Shown here: one piece after another, positions 56,850 to 64,000 of the stretch
Numbering within the stretch: position 1 is the stretch's first letter
Layout of the letters: each line of letters opens with the position of its first letter
Origin: Chlorobiota bacterium
GTDB lineage: Bacteria > Bacteroidota > Bacteroidia > Bacteroidales > VadinHA17
Assembly: GCA_013152085.1 (NCBI GenBank)
Contig: JAADHC010000008.1
Span: 1 to 64,000 of the forward strand
Direction: 5' to 3'
Length of the DNA: 64,000 nucleotides
Program-made: the position numbers and the translations under genes
Notes under the pieces: model-generated
Database searches by the model: none
Told to the model about the DNA's origin: nothing
The model's input: only the letters and a program-made list of their open reading frames with translations

Positions 56850-57329
56850 TTAAATTATCAGTGGTATATGCTGCTTATTATACTTTGAAAAACATTGGAG
56901 ATTCTTCATGATCTGTCTCAGGATTGAAAGACAGGTTTCAATCTTCTCGGGCGGAATGTTTTGAAGGGCCTGATAATAAATCAACCCGGATGACTCTACC
57001 ATCTCCTTTTGCAGTGCTTTTCCTTTTGGTGTCAGATAAATAAGTTTGTTCCTTTTGTCAAGCTTGTCGGGAACTTTTACGATTAAATCACGATTCATCA
57101 TATTTTTAATGATCCTGGTAATAGTGGTTTTATCCCGGTTCAGGTGATCGGCAATATACTGCTGCTTCACACCCTCTTTATACCAGAGCAGGGCCAATAC
57201 CCCAAATTGTTCTGCGGTAACATCAAAACCTCTCTTTGTAAATATTATCGTAATTTGTTTGTGGACGAGTCTTGCTGTTTCGCCTATCAGATAAAGGATA
57301 TTTTCATCCAGGGATTTGGGATCTTTCAT
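56850..57329 (-). CDS. MarR-family transcription regulator
   Basis: A 159-residue winged-helix repressor. The MarR core is LTAEQFGVLALLWYKEGVKQ-like (VTAEQFGVLALLWYKEGV), recognition helix region LNRDKTTITRIIKNMMNRDL, and wing VPDKLDKRNKLIYLTPKGKA. Such proteins sense phenolic ligands or thiol oxidation. It heads a two-gene unit with the membrane protein and has a palindrome at its own promoter. Confidence 0.92.
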   Translation of the reverse strand: MKDPKSLDENILYLIGETARLVHKQITIIFTKRGFDVTAEQFGVLALLWYKEGVKQQYIADHLNRDKTTITRIIKNMMNRDLIVKVPDKLDKRNKLIYLTPKGKALQKEMVESSGLIYYQALQNIPPEKIETCLSILRQIMKNLQCFSKYNKQHIPLII

Positions 57330-57333
57330 AATA

Positions 57334-57354
57334 GTTGTATATGCAACAAATATA
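57334..57354 (-). promoter_or_regulatory. marR promoter with overlapping operator
   Basis: On the minus strand TATATTTG (57354-57347) is a good -7 element. It runs directly into GTTGCATATACAAC (57347-57334), an imperfect palindrome with GTTG/CAAC ends, which would cover the transcription start. The marR start codon is 5 nt further on. This is a typical MarR autoregulatory layout. Confidence 0.6.
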
Positions 57355-57433
57355 ATAATAAAAATCTTAAAAAGGCATAAATTGTTATTTTTGCTTCCGG
57401 ATTATTTAACATTCAGGAAAAATAATATCAGGA

Positions 57434-57550
57434 TGCAAAGAAAACTGATTTTCGGGGTGGATTTCGGAACTCAAACTTATCAAACCGAGATAGTGTTGAT
57501 GCGGGCTACAAATCTTTATGTTTACTACTTTTTCCGCCATTACGTATGAC
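57434..57550 (+). CDS. Possible 38-residue open reading frame or gene remnant
   Basis: A short frame beginning MQRKLIFGVDFGTQTYQTEI with TATTTTTG (57386-57393) 40 nt upstream. It lies between the divergent marR start and the end of the degenerate subtilase. It has no recognised motif; it may be the N-terminus of a gene whose rest was lost. Coding is unproven. Confidence 0.25.
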
Positions 57551-57563
57551 ACATTAGGCAAAG

Positions 57564-58490
57564 TTATTCTTTTGTATCTGTCTCTTTTAACAGGTATCTG
57601 ATTGCTGCAGGGGCATCAACTACATGATTTACCTCATATCCTTGAAAATTTATTTTCTTGCTGGTTTCAACCAGTATTTTCTTATATTCCTCCGGTGTCA
57701 AATCATTGTTCATCTCTTTCATCATAGCAATAATTCCAGCTAAAACCGGCGACATAGATGAATTTGAGAAATAGGGATGGGCACCTATATTGTTTCCCGT
57801 TTTTCTTCCCGATTTCAGATAGTTTTCATATTTAAAAAGCATTAATACATTGTAATCAAAATGAAAAATATTTACATCTGCTTCTCTTGCATAAGTTTTA
57901 GGTGAATTTGGGAAAAACCCAGTCGGAAGGATATTTTCTTGCGCATCGTAATGAATAAAAGTAGTTACAATGCCTTTATCAATTGCTTTACGAACAGCTT
58001 TATTAATTTCTTCCTTATATTCGTGGCTAAATGCTTCGGCTGAATATGTGAGAATATCAATATCATTTTCAACCGCCCAGTTAATAGCTTCGATTATTGC
58101 TTTGGCTTCATTCTTTCGGTTTTTGTCTCTGGCATTTAAAGCATATATTTCTACATCTGGGGATATTTCTTTAAGAGTTGTTGCCATCCACAAACCATGT
58201 TCTGCTATAGTTTCAAATGCTTCTTTATTTCCTGTAAAATCTTTACCACCAGCGTATAAATTTTCATTGCTTGCATAACCAAAATACTTCCCAATAATAC
58301 CAACCTTAATGCCTTTCCCTGTTGCTAATTCCTGAGCTTGTCTGATGTGGTGAAAAGAATCATAGGTGGGTCTTGTATTTGCATTCGGGAAGCTTATGAA
58401 CCACGTTCCGGAGGTGTCAGGTTTAATATTATAAAACACGGATACCAATAACAGAATGCTTAGTAAAAAAATCGTAATTTTTATTTTCAT
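57564..58490 (-). CDS. Degenerate subtilisin-like (S8) protein
   Basis: A 308-residue exported or membrane-anchored protein (hydrophobic N-terminus ITIFLLSILLLVSVFY). It keeps the S8 fold landmarks: a GKGIKVGIIGKYFGY strand, ETIAEHGLWMATTLKE with H98, and SNSSMSPVLAGIIAMM with S245. The catalytic Asp is replaced by Gly at residue 67 (VGIIG instead of V-x-x-I-D), and the usual oxyanion Asn motif is also not found. Either it is a non-proteolytic binding protein or it uses another residue. It starts 21 nt after a barrel-protein gene on the same strand, so the two form a pair. Confidence 0.8.
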   Translation of the reverse strand: MKIKITIFLLSILLLVSVFYNIKPDTSGTWFISFPNANTRPTYDSFHHIRQAQELATGKGIKVGIIGKYFGYASNENLYAGGKDFTGNKEAFETIAEHGLWMATTLKEISPDVEIYALNARDKNRKNEAKAIIEAINWAVENDIDILTYSAEAFSHEYKEEINKAVRKAIDKGIVTTFIHYDAQENILPTGFFPNSPKTYAREADVNIFHFDYNVLMLFKYENYLKSGRKTGNNIGAHPYFSNSSMSPVLAGIIAMMKEMNNDLTPEEYKKILVETSKKINFQGYEVNHVVDAPAAIRYLLKETDTKE

Positions 58491-58511
58491 CTGTTTTAAA
58501 TTTTGATTATT

Positions 58512-59792
58512 TTAATTAATGATAATAATAGAACCGGAGCCTCCCGAACCACCGAAACGGGGATTAACAACATTATTATAAATGGAACCGAAGGTATAGG
58601 AAATGCCAAAAGAAATAAAGTAGTTATAACTACTCTCCAGTTCCCGTATTCTCAACAGGATCTCCTGATCGGTGGCACTTCCTTTCGGAAGGTTAATCTG
58701 ATCATGAACCAGTGAAGCAAATCCGCCCATTTGAATCTGTAGGCCTTTTGCCACCCTGAAGCTCAGATTGGTATATAAAGAAAGATTGTTTTCAGACCAG
58801 TCATAAAAGTAATTGCTCAAGGTTAAATTGGAATTGACAGATCCCCATTTTTTCTTGAAAGAAAAAGCTATTTGCAAGCTTTGTTTGGCCAGCGTTTCCC
58901 GGATCCGGTGATAAAGGGTTGTATCAACGTAATGATTTATTTCTATTCCGGGCGTATAAAGGATCCTGAGTTGTTTCCGGGTAGATTCGGAGTAGGGAAA
59001 AATATCGTATTCCAACCCGGGGCTTAAATATGCACTGAGCTTCAAATTGCGGTAAGTAGATGAAGAAAGGCGGGCATTACCCCCGACTGACCAATGATCA
59101 CTGAGGCTTTTTACGATTAACCCTGAAAAAGATTCTGAATGACGTTCATCCAGAAAGGTTTCTGAAGATATTTCATAACTGCTATGGCGGAGTGAATAAT
59201 AGCCGTCAAAATTATATTTCCAATCCGAAGTTACTTTTGAGACATTGAAGGAGCTGTTCAAAATCCATGATTGATAACTTTTCTGGCCGTTGCCATATCC
59301 GTTCAATCCAATCCTGAACACCCAGTTTTTCCATTTATCCTCTCTCACTTCCTCTTCAATAGGGGCATTGTATGTGATTCCGATTTCAGAGGAAAGCGGT
59401 GTCCTGACAACATATCGCATCAATCCCAGTTTCATTACACGGACCTGCCCGGAGCGGATCTCTTCCCCGGTATTATTTGCATTGCTTATATATTTCAGGG
59501 TATCGTTCATCCCTTGAAAATCCTTCTGTCCGAAATAATGCAAAGTATATTCATCTCCTCCCGAACCGGTCGGTTGTTGGGTGATCATCAGGTAAACCTG
59601 CGCTTCCCTCCGGTCCCGTACATAATTTACAAAAGGAATTTCCTTTTTTATATAGTCCCGGTCACAAAACGTGCAATCCAGATATATATTAAGTGCATCT
59701 TTCCGGCCGATATTGGTTTGTAAAGTGTCCTGAGCGGAGCAATTGAGATTCAATGCAAGATTCACGATGAATAAAAATAGAACGGTTTTCAT
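58512..59792 (-). CDS. Outer-membrane barrel protein with conserved N-terminal domain
   Basis: A 426-residue exported protein (signal MKTVLFLFIVNLALNLNCSA). After the signal come LNIYLDCTFCDRDYIKKEIP and FVNYVRDRREAQVYLMIT, then YTLHYFGQKDFQGMNDTL: I recall this N-terminal domain from uncharacterised Bacteroidota proteins. The rest (from about residue 160) is barrel-like. The C-terminus is unusual, a Gly/Ser tail GGSGGSGSIIIIN after VNPRF. It is upstream of and probably cotranscribed with the degenerate S8 protein, which may be its periplasmic partner. Confidence 0.75.
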   Translation of the reverse strand: MKTVLFLFIVNLALNLNCSAQDTLQTNIGRKDALNIYLDCTFCDRDYIKKEIPFVNYVRDRREAQVYLMITQQPTGSGGDEYTLHYFGQKDFQGMNDTLKYISNANNTGEEIRSGQVRVMKLGLMRYVVRTPLSSEIGITYNAPIEEEVREDKWKNWVFRIGLNGYGNGQKSYQSWILNSSFNVSKVTSDWKYNFDGYYSLRHSSYEISSETFLDERHSESFSGLIVKSLSDHWSVGGNARLSSSTYRNLKLSAYLSPGLEYDIFPYSESTRKQLRILYTPGIEINHYVDTTLYHRIRETLAKQSLQIAFSFKKKWGSVNSNLTLSNYFYDWSENNLSLYTNLSFRVAKGLQIQMGGFASLVHDQINLPKGSATDQEILLRIRELESSYNYFISFGISYTFGSIYNNVVNPRFGGSGGSGSIIIIN

Positions 59793-59954
59793 TTTTAACA
59801 GATGTTTTATGGATTATAAAGATTGTTACATAGGAATATTAATGTCCTTAAAAAGTAATTCAGGACCAATCAACTACAAGTAAAAGTATCACCGGGAATT
59901 TACCGGAAAAAATAAATTCTATGAATAATTAATACCGGGGGACAAACAACCGGT

Positions 59955-60173
59955 TTAGACAGATTTCAACTTGCTGGCTGAATAAACAATAATATCCAGT
60001 ATTGCCCTGCGGCTTACAATATATTTCCGGTTTGCCCTGAAGAACATCTGTGGATCTGTCATTTCGGTTATGGAATCCAGGATGGCCGCTATGGCAATGG
60101 TGCTGTCATATTTACCCAAAAGATCCTTTACGCTTTCAGCAGCCAGTTGTTCATCAATCAGTACTCTCATCAT
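59955..60173 (-). pseudogene. LytR/AlgR-type response regulator remnant
   Basis: A 72-residue frame that joins the start of a receiver domain (MRVLIDEQLAAESVKDLLGK) to the end of a LytTR DNA-binding domain (DPQMFFRANRKYIVSRRAIL). The parent family has about 240-250 residues, so some 170 are missing, including the phosphoacceptor Asp. The receiver start has also lost residues from the IEDE segment. It follows the histidine-kinase remnant with no gap, the usual order of LytS/LytR pairs. Confidence 0.75.
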
Positions 60174-60477
60174 TTAACCGTGGTTTTCAGGTTTGATAGT
60201 GGGTAATTCAATCACATAATATTCCTGATTTTCTATTGTATTTACCGGTTTGTCCGTAAAAAACCTATATCTCATTCTTATGTTTGCAATTCCCAATCCG
60301 GTGGATTCATCAAGATAATCAGGTTTTCAGCAAACCGTATCTTTTGCAGAAAGATATACGATTCAAGAAATTTCAGTTCCGATTCAACATAAGTTACTGA
60401 AACGGATAAGTTGGAGACTGAAATGTAATTTTCCCGGGATGAAACGTGTAACTGTTCCTTATCAGCCTTTTGATCAG
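60174..60477 (-). pseudogene. LytS-type sensor histidine kinase remnant
   Basis: Translation of the minus strand gives a piece of the kinase dimerisation region, ESELKFLESYIFLQKIRF (about 60390-60330), then, after a frameshift and deletion near 60317, the end of the ATPase domain: STGLGIANIRMRYRFF followed by TDKPVNTIENQEYYVIELP, stopping at 60174. The membrane part, the His residue and the ATP-binding N box are missing. It abuts the end of the CPBP gene at 60478. Confidence 0.7.
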
Positions 60478-61359
60478 TTAACTCAGATTCTTTTCATAAA
60501 TCTTCTCAAATATTCCCTGATCATCAAATAATTTTTTTCGCAGATATAATATGGCGAAGACGATAACACTTAATAAAATCGTGATTAAAGAATTTTCGGG
60601 CCCGAAGTCACCTCCGGTAATAACTGCAGGACCGGTCAGGTTCCCTTCTATAAAAGTATTCAGTTCATCAGCCCCGGAGACCGTTATGCCATAAAAAACA
60701 AAAGCGAAATTCCAACCAATATGAAGAAATATCGGATACCAGATATTTCTGGTTATTGAAAATACTATTCCGGTTAATATTCCAAGCTCCAAAACAATTG
60801 CTATACTACTGACCAGATTGAACCCTGTATTTGAAAAATGGACGACACTAAATATTACAGATGATATAACTAAGGCATAAATGGTTCCCAGGGCATTTTC
60901 TACAATGCGAAAAATAATTCCTCTGAATATTATTTCTTCCCATATTCCCATGACTACAAATAGAAGTAATGGGCTGGAAAGCACACGTAAACTGTTTATG
61001 CTAACAATAGTGTAATTGCCAAGTATGTAAAGGGTAAAAACAACCATTGATATTAGACCAAAACCTAACAAAAATCCAAATACCAGTGACTTTGGCAAAT
61101 GCCTGATATCAAGTTCTGTAACTTCCCGTTTTTCAATTAATTTAAAAAAAAAATAATAAGTGATAACCATGATTAACGTGGTTAATGGTGCTGCGATATT
61201 TTTAGATAGTTCTGTATCATCAGTTATGAATAAAATAACAGGCTTAATGAATAGGATTTTACTCGCAACAGGTATTAATATACAAACGAATATTCCACCT
61301 GTAATTAAACGTAAGGTTCTATATATAACCTTCATTTTGTTGGGTTGGATTGATACCAT
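60478..61359 (-). CDS. CPBP-family intramembrane metalloprotease
   Basis: A 293-residue polytopic protein. The glutamate motif EEIIFRGIIFRIVENALG (EExxxR), VVHFSNTGFN and LHIGWNFAFVFYG form the Abi/CPBP active site. About eight membrane helices are predicted. Eukaryotic relatives process CAAX proteins; bacterial ones serve in bacteriocin self-immunity or signalling, and the role here is unknown. An internal ATG at 61335 is an alternative start. The gene ends where the LytS remnant begins. Confidence 0.85.
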   Translation of the reverse strand: MVSIQPNKMKVIYRTLRLITGGIFVCILIPVASKILFIKPVILFITDDTELSKNIAAPLTTLIMVITYYFFFKLIEKREVTELDIRHLPKSLVFGFLLGFGLISMVVFTLYILGNYTIVSINSLRVLSSPLLLFVVMGIWEEIIFRGIIFRIVENALGTIYALVISSVIFSVVHFSNTGFNLVSSIAIVLELGILTGIVFSITRNIWYPIFLHIGWNFAFVFYGITVSGADELNTFIEGNLTGPAVITGGDFGPENSLITILLSVIVFAILYLRKKLFDDQGIFEKIYEKNLS

Positions 61360-61464
61360 TGCTATAGTATAAATATGTTATATTTCTATATTTCACTATG
61401 AAACTGTTAAATAGTGACTAAACAACTTCCATTTCCATTCTCAAATCGATGATTACTCAGCTGC

Positions 61465-62457
61465 TTACCTGTTTAGAATCATATAGTCTAAATTATATTT
61501 AAAATAACCGTCTTTCCATCCGGTTCCCATTTGATCGAGAAATATCGCCTTTCCCATTCCCGAATAGTAGAACATCATTCTACCCCGCACACCTTCCCCG
61601 ATAAACCTTATTGGATTTAACCATTTTTTATAATTATGCTCCCATACCTCACTAAGATCAACATCGGGGAATGTTCTTTTAAAACTGTCGCTTAAAGCTG
61701 AATCAGCAGAATCTTTTATTAACAGAGCAAGTTTTCCTTCTGTATATTTTGCAACACCCTCACTCCATTCCATCCATTGTTTAAACTTGTATTTATTGCT
61801 GTCTGATAGAACACTTTGTAAGACTATCTGACTGTGCCTGAATAATCGTACCGGAATTGATAATGGCACAGCACATAATGAATCTGTTTCTATCGAATTA
61901 AATATTGTTTCGGCTTCCAACCGCATTGCCGATCTTATTACTTCATTATCATAATCAAAAGGAAAGCTTAATTCGTTAAAGCCGGCATAATTATCAGTAA
62001 ATGGATTCACTATTCCATCTTTCCTCATTTCAGCTTGAAAAAGATGAAAGCATTCATGAGCAAATTTTAACATCCACAATCCTGCGTTATATCCATTTTC
62101 GGGCTCGCTCACTACAATAGTCCAGATTCCATTAATAGGGTAGGCAGCACAATATTCGCGGGTATCCTTATTCTCACGAAACCGGACAGTATCCTGCAAA
62201 TTATTGTCGTAATATTTTTTATGGAAATCCGGTGGGGTTATCGGATGATCCATTAAGTAATCATACCCGGTAGTTTTAAAGAGTAACGGGTATTTTTCTT
62301 TTTTCCATCGTGGCCATATTTCCCGGCCATATCGGAATTGGAGATCAAAGGCTTCCTTAATAAGAATGACATTTTGTTCACTCAATGATTGTGATAAGAC
62401 GCTCCCCGGAATCAATAAGCATATGGTAATAACTATAATGTTTGCTAAAATTTTCAT
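61465..62457 (-). CDS. Secreted HExxH-type putative metallopeptidase
   Basis: A 330-residue exported protein with signal peptide MKILANIIVITICLLIPGSV followed by LSQS. The motif LKFAHECFHLFQAEM contains H134-E135-xx-H138, the zincin zinc-binding motif; glutamates about 45 residues on (E181, E183 in RLEAETIF) or in EWSEGVAKYTEG could be the third ligand. No family name is recognised. It lies among other exported proteases, so a role in extracytoplasmic proteolysis is inference. Confidence 0.72.
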   Translation of the reverse strand: MKILANIIVITICLLIPGSVLSQSLSEQNVILIKEAFDLQFRYGREIWPRWKKEKYPLLFKTTGYDYLMDHPITPPDFHKKYYDNNLQDTVRFRENKDTREYCAAYPINGIWTIVVSEPENGYNAGLWMLKFAHECFHLFQAEMRKDGIVNPFTDNYAGFNELSFPFDYDNEVIRSAMRLEAETIFNSIETDSLCAVPLSIPVRLFRHSQIVLQSVLSDSNKYKFKQWMEWSEGVAKYTEGKLALLIKDSADSALSDSFKRTFPDVDLSEVWEHNYKKWLNPIRFIGEGVRGRMMFYYSGMGKAIFLDQMGTGWKDGYFKYNLDYMILNR

Positions 62458-62596
62458 GGTTTAAATTGGTTTACCCTGCATATAAATAAATCAAGCATCC
62501 AATTAATGCGCTGATGGGAACAATAAAAATGATTGAGGCGCTGAGAAAGACAGCGTTAATACGTTTGACCGGTGTTTTTGGATCCGTCCCCATCTT

Positions 62597-63868
62597 TTAT
62601 TTATTCAGATATTCTATGGCTTTTTCAAGCTGCGTATCTATTCCTTTCAGTAAATCATCTTTATTCCAATCAACCACAATGTCAGGAATAACCCCGACAG
62701 CTTCCAATACTTCATTTTTTGAAGTTCTGGTTTGTTGATTAGGGTATACGAAAAGTCCGCCATCCGGTAATTGAACCACTTCCATGGTTAAAACTTTTCC
62801 GGCGGTCCGCTGACCGATGATGGCAGCCCTTCCGATGGCTTTCATGGCACCGGCAAATTCTTCGCTCGATGAACTGCTTAATTCGTCAATCAGGATGACC
62901 AGCTTTCCTGAATATGGCTCCCCGGCCGGATTCAGAAACACTTCATTCACATCGTTCCTGCGCTGATATCGCCAGAAAAGTGTCCGTTCACTTACAAATT
63001 GTTCGGCGATGGTTCTTCTTGTGTTAAAGTCCCCGCCCGGATTTCCCCTGATGTCGATAATCATGTTTGGAATGTTGTGGTATGTTTCAATACTGCGTAT
63101 TATTGTGTCAAGCAGGACCGGCAGGAAAACGTCGAAACGGATGTAGGCAATATTGTCATTAATGATTCTTTTTTCAAGAGAAGCATACATCGGAGGTAAA
63201 TCAGGAATAAAAGAAACCTTTTCAATGCTTCTTTCCTTTAATAAAAGTGAAATGTGATGTTCTGAATTCATTGCATCCAGATACCTGATATCCACCGTAT
63301 CATTCGGGGTGCCATAGAGTTCCCGGATTATATTTTCAGTGCTCAACAACCTGATGTTCCTTTCATTAAAAGGGGGGACGGGTTCTGCCATCCGCTCAGC
63401 AACAATTGAATTGATGGTTTTCCCGTTTACTTCAAGCAATGTATATCCTGGCCTGATACCGGCTTGAAAAGCGGAAGAGTTCTTCCCTACCGATGTGACC
63501 AGTGCAGCATCGTTTACCAACCTGAGGTCAATTCCGACTGTTCCGTCAAGAAACAATTGTGGCGCCCCGATATCATCATCCTCATAATCAGGAGGCAGTG
63601 CAAACAGATGGGAGACGTTAAGTTTAAAAAGCATCTGGTTCAGGTAGTGATACAAAGTGTCGTTATTGTCGCTTGCTTCGATAAACGGTTTATAGTGATC
63701 ATATTCTGCCTGCCAGTTAAGCCCGTTAAATGTAGAATCGAAGTATTCTGTATTTATTGTGTTCCATACCAGGTTCAGTATTCCGAGGTTTTGTGTTTTT
63801 CTGTTTTGGCCATTGCATGCAGCCATCAAGGTTGTTAGCAAACTTAATAAGAAGAGAATTTTTTTCAT
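62597..63868 (-). CDS. S41-family (C-terminal processing) peptidase, lipoprotein
   Basis: A 423-residue exported protease. The N-terminus MKKILFLLSLLTTLMAACNG is a lipoprotein signal. A PDZ-like domain (SAFQAGIRPGYTLLEVNGKT) precedes the S41 core with IIDIRGNPGGDFNTRR and VILIDELSSSSSEEFAGAMK, which contains the nucleophile Ser, then GQRTAGKVLTMEVVQLPDGG. The start is set at 63868 because the upstream 25 codons do not form a signal peptide. It would cut periplasmic proteins at their C-termini. Confidence 0.88.
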   Translation of the reverse strand: MKKILFLLSLLTTLMAACNGQNRKTQNLGILNLVWNTINTEYFDSTFNGLNWQAEYDHYKPFIEASDNNDTLYHYLNQMLFKLNVSHLFALPPDYEDDDIGAPQLFLDGTVGIDLRLVNDAALVTSVGKNSSAFQAGIRPGYTLLEVNGKTINSIVAERMAEPVPPFNERNIRLLSTENIIRELYGTPNDTVDIRYLDAMNSEHHISLLLKERSIEKVSFIPDLPPMYASLEKRIINDNIAYIRFDVFLPVLLDTIIRSIETYHNIPNMIIDIRGNPGGDFNTRRTIAEQFVSERTLFWRYQRRNDVNEVFLNPAGEPYSGKLVILIDELSSSSSEEFAGAMKAIGRAAIIGQRTAGKVLTMEVVQLPDGGLFVYPNQQTRTSKNEVLEAVGVIPDIVVDWNKDDLLKGIDTQLEKAIEYLNK

Positions 63869-64000
63869 ATATTCTAAATTATTGATTTTCAATATTAATT
63901 CTTGTTTTGTCACCGGCAGACCTACTTTCACCATGCATATCAAAAAGATTATAACGGCTAAGGATAAATTTTTTCTTTACACCATCTTTTAATATAATGA
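63869..64000. other. End of window, no gene seen
   Basis: About 130 bp upstream of the S41 gene. No promoter element with both boxes or partial gene could be supported. Confidence 0.4.

Noticed and set aside
1-64000. tRNA, rRNA or CRISPR arrays
   Set aside because: No cloverleaf, rRNA signature or regularly spaced repeats were seen on reading; a covariance search would be needed to exclude a missed tRNA.

Overview
The window reads as a chromosomal segment of a Bacteroidota bacterium, probably Bacteroidales. The evidence is gene content (type III glutamine synthetase, DUF2851, DUF3109, the long-form PurM next to PrfA and PyrF, PorV/PorQ-like and PorE-like outer-membrane proteins, a helix-hairpin-helix barrel protein) and the recurrent promoter element TAnnTTTG, three times with a TTG or TTTG box 19-20 nt upstream (glnN, rpsO, sucC). 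Lactate dehydrogenase, a lone arginine deiminase and a Crp/Fnr-ferredoxin pair fit an anaerobic or fermentative life, but that is inference.

Layout. 1-1000: the 3' end of a group II intron with an insertion in domain V, then a MazEF-like toxin-antitoxin pair. 1.3-4.8 kb (minus): barrel proteins and purE. 4.8-10.9 kb (plus): hpt, adk, obg, PAP2 phosphatase, lplA, plsC, an unknown protein and a broken MutS-like gene, with four consecutive 4-nt ATGA overlaps. 11.2-16.3 kb: parE, parC, aroK. 16.4-27.7 kb: ldh, small membrane and envelope proteins, gpmI, DUF3109, an M20 peptidase, glnN and a PorE-like OmpA protein. 27.8-44.8 kb: purM, prfA, an M14 peptidase, pyrF, DUF2851, a K+ channel, rpsO, pnp, prolyl oligopeptidase, a deoxynucleoside kinase, an OmpA/TPR lipoprotein, a TrmH-type methyltransferase and sucC. 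44.7-49.1 kb: arginine deiminase, RDD protein, Crp/Fnr regulator divergent from a ferredoxin-like protein, and a barrel protein. 49.1-54.0 kb: thrABC behind a probable threonine leader peptide and attenuator.

54.0-64.0 kb is an accessory region, all on the minus strand and AT-richer in parts. It holds a thioredoxin-fold lipoprotein lacking one active-site Cys, a MarR/membrane-protein operon, a barrel protein paired with a degenerate subtilisin-like protein, the wreck of a LytS/LytR two-component system, a CPBP membrane protease, a secreted HExxH protein and an S41 protease. It looks like an exported-protease and envelope-stress neighbourhood in partial decay.

The strongest regulatory observations are the thr leader (49.19-49.31 kb), a perfect TGTAAT-N4-ATTACA site between the crp gene and the ferredoxin gene, a MarR-type palindrome on the marR promoter, and paired ACCCC/GGGGT palindromes on the glnN promoter. 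Three genes (MutS-like, LytS-like, LytR-like) show clean internal deletions, which is unusual for one window. No rRNA, tRNA or CRISPR array was seen.
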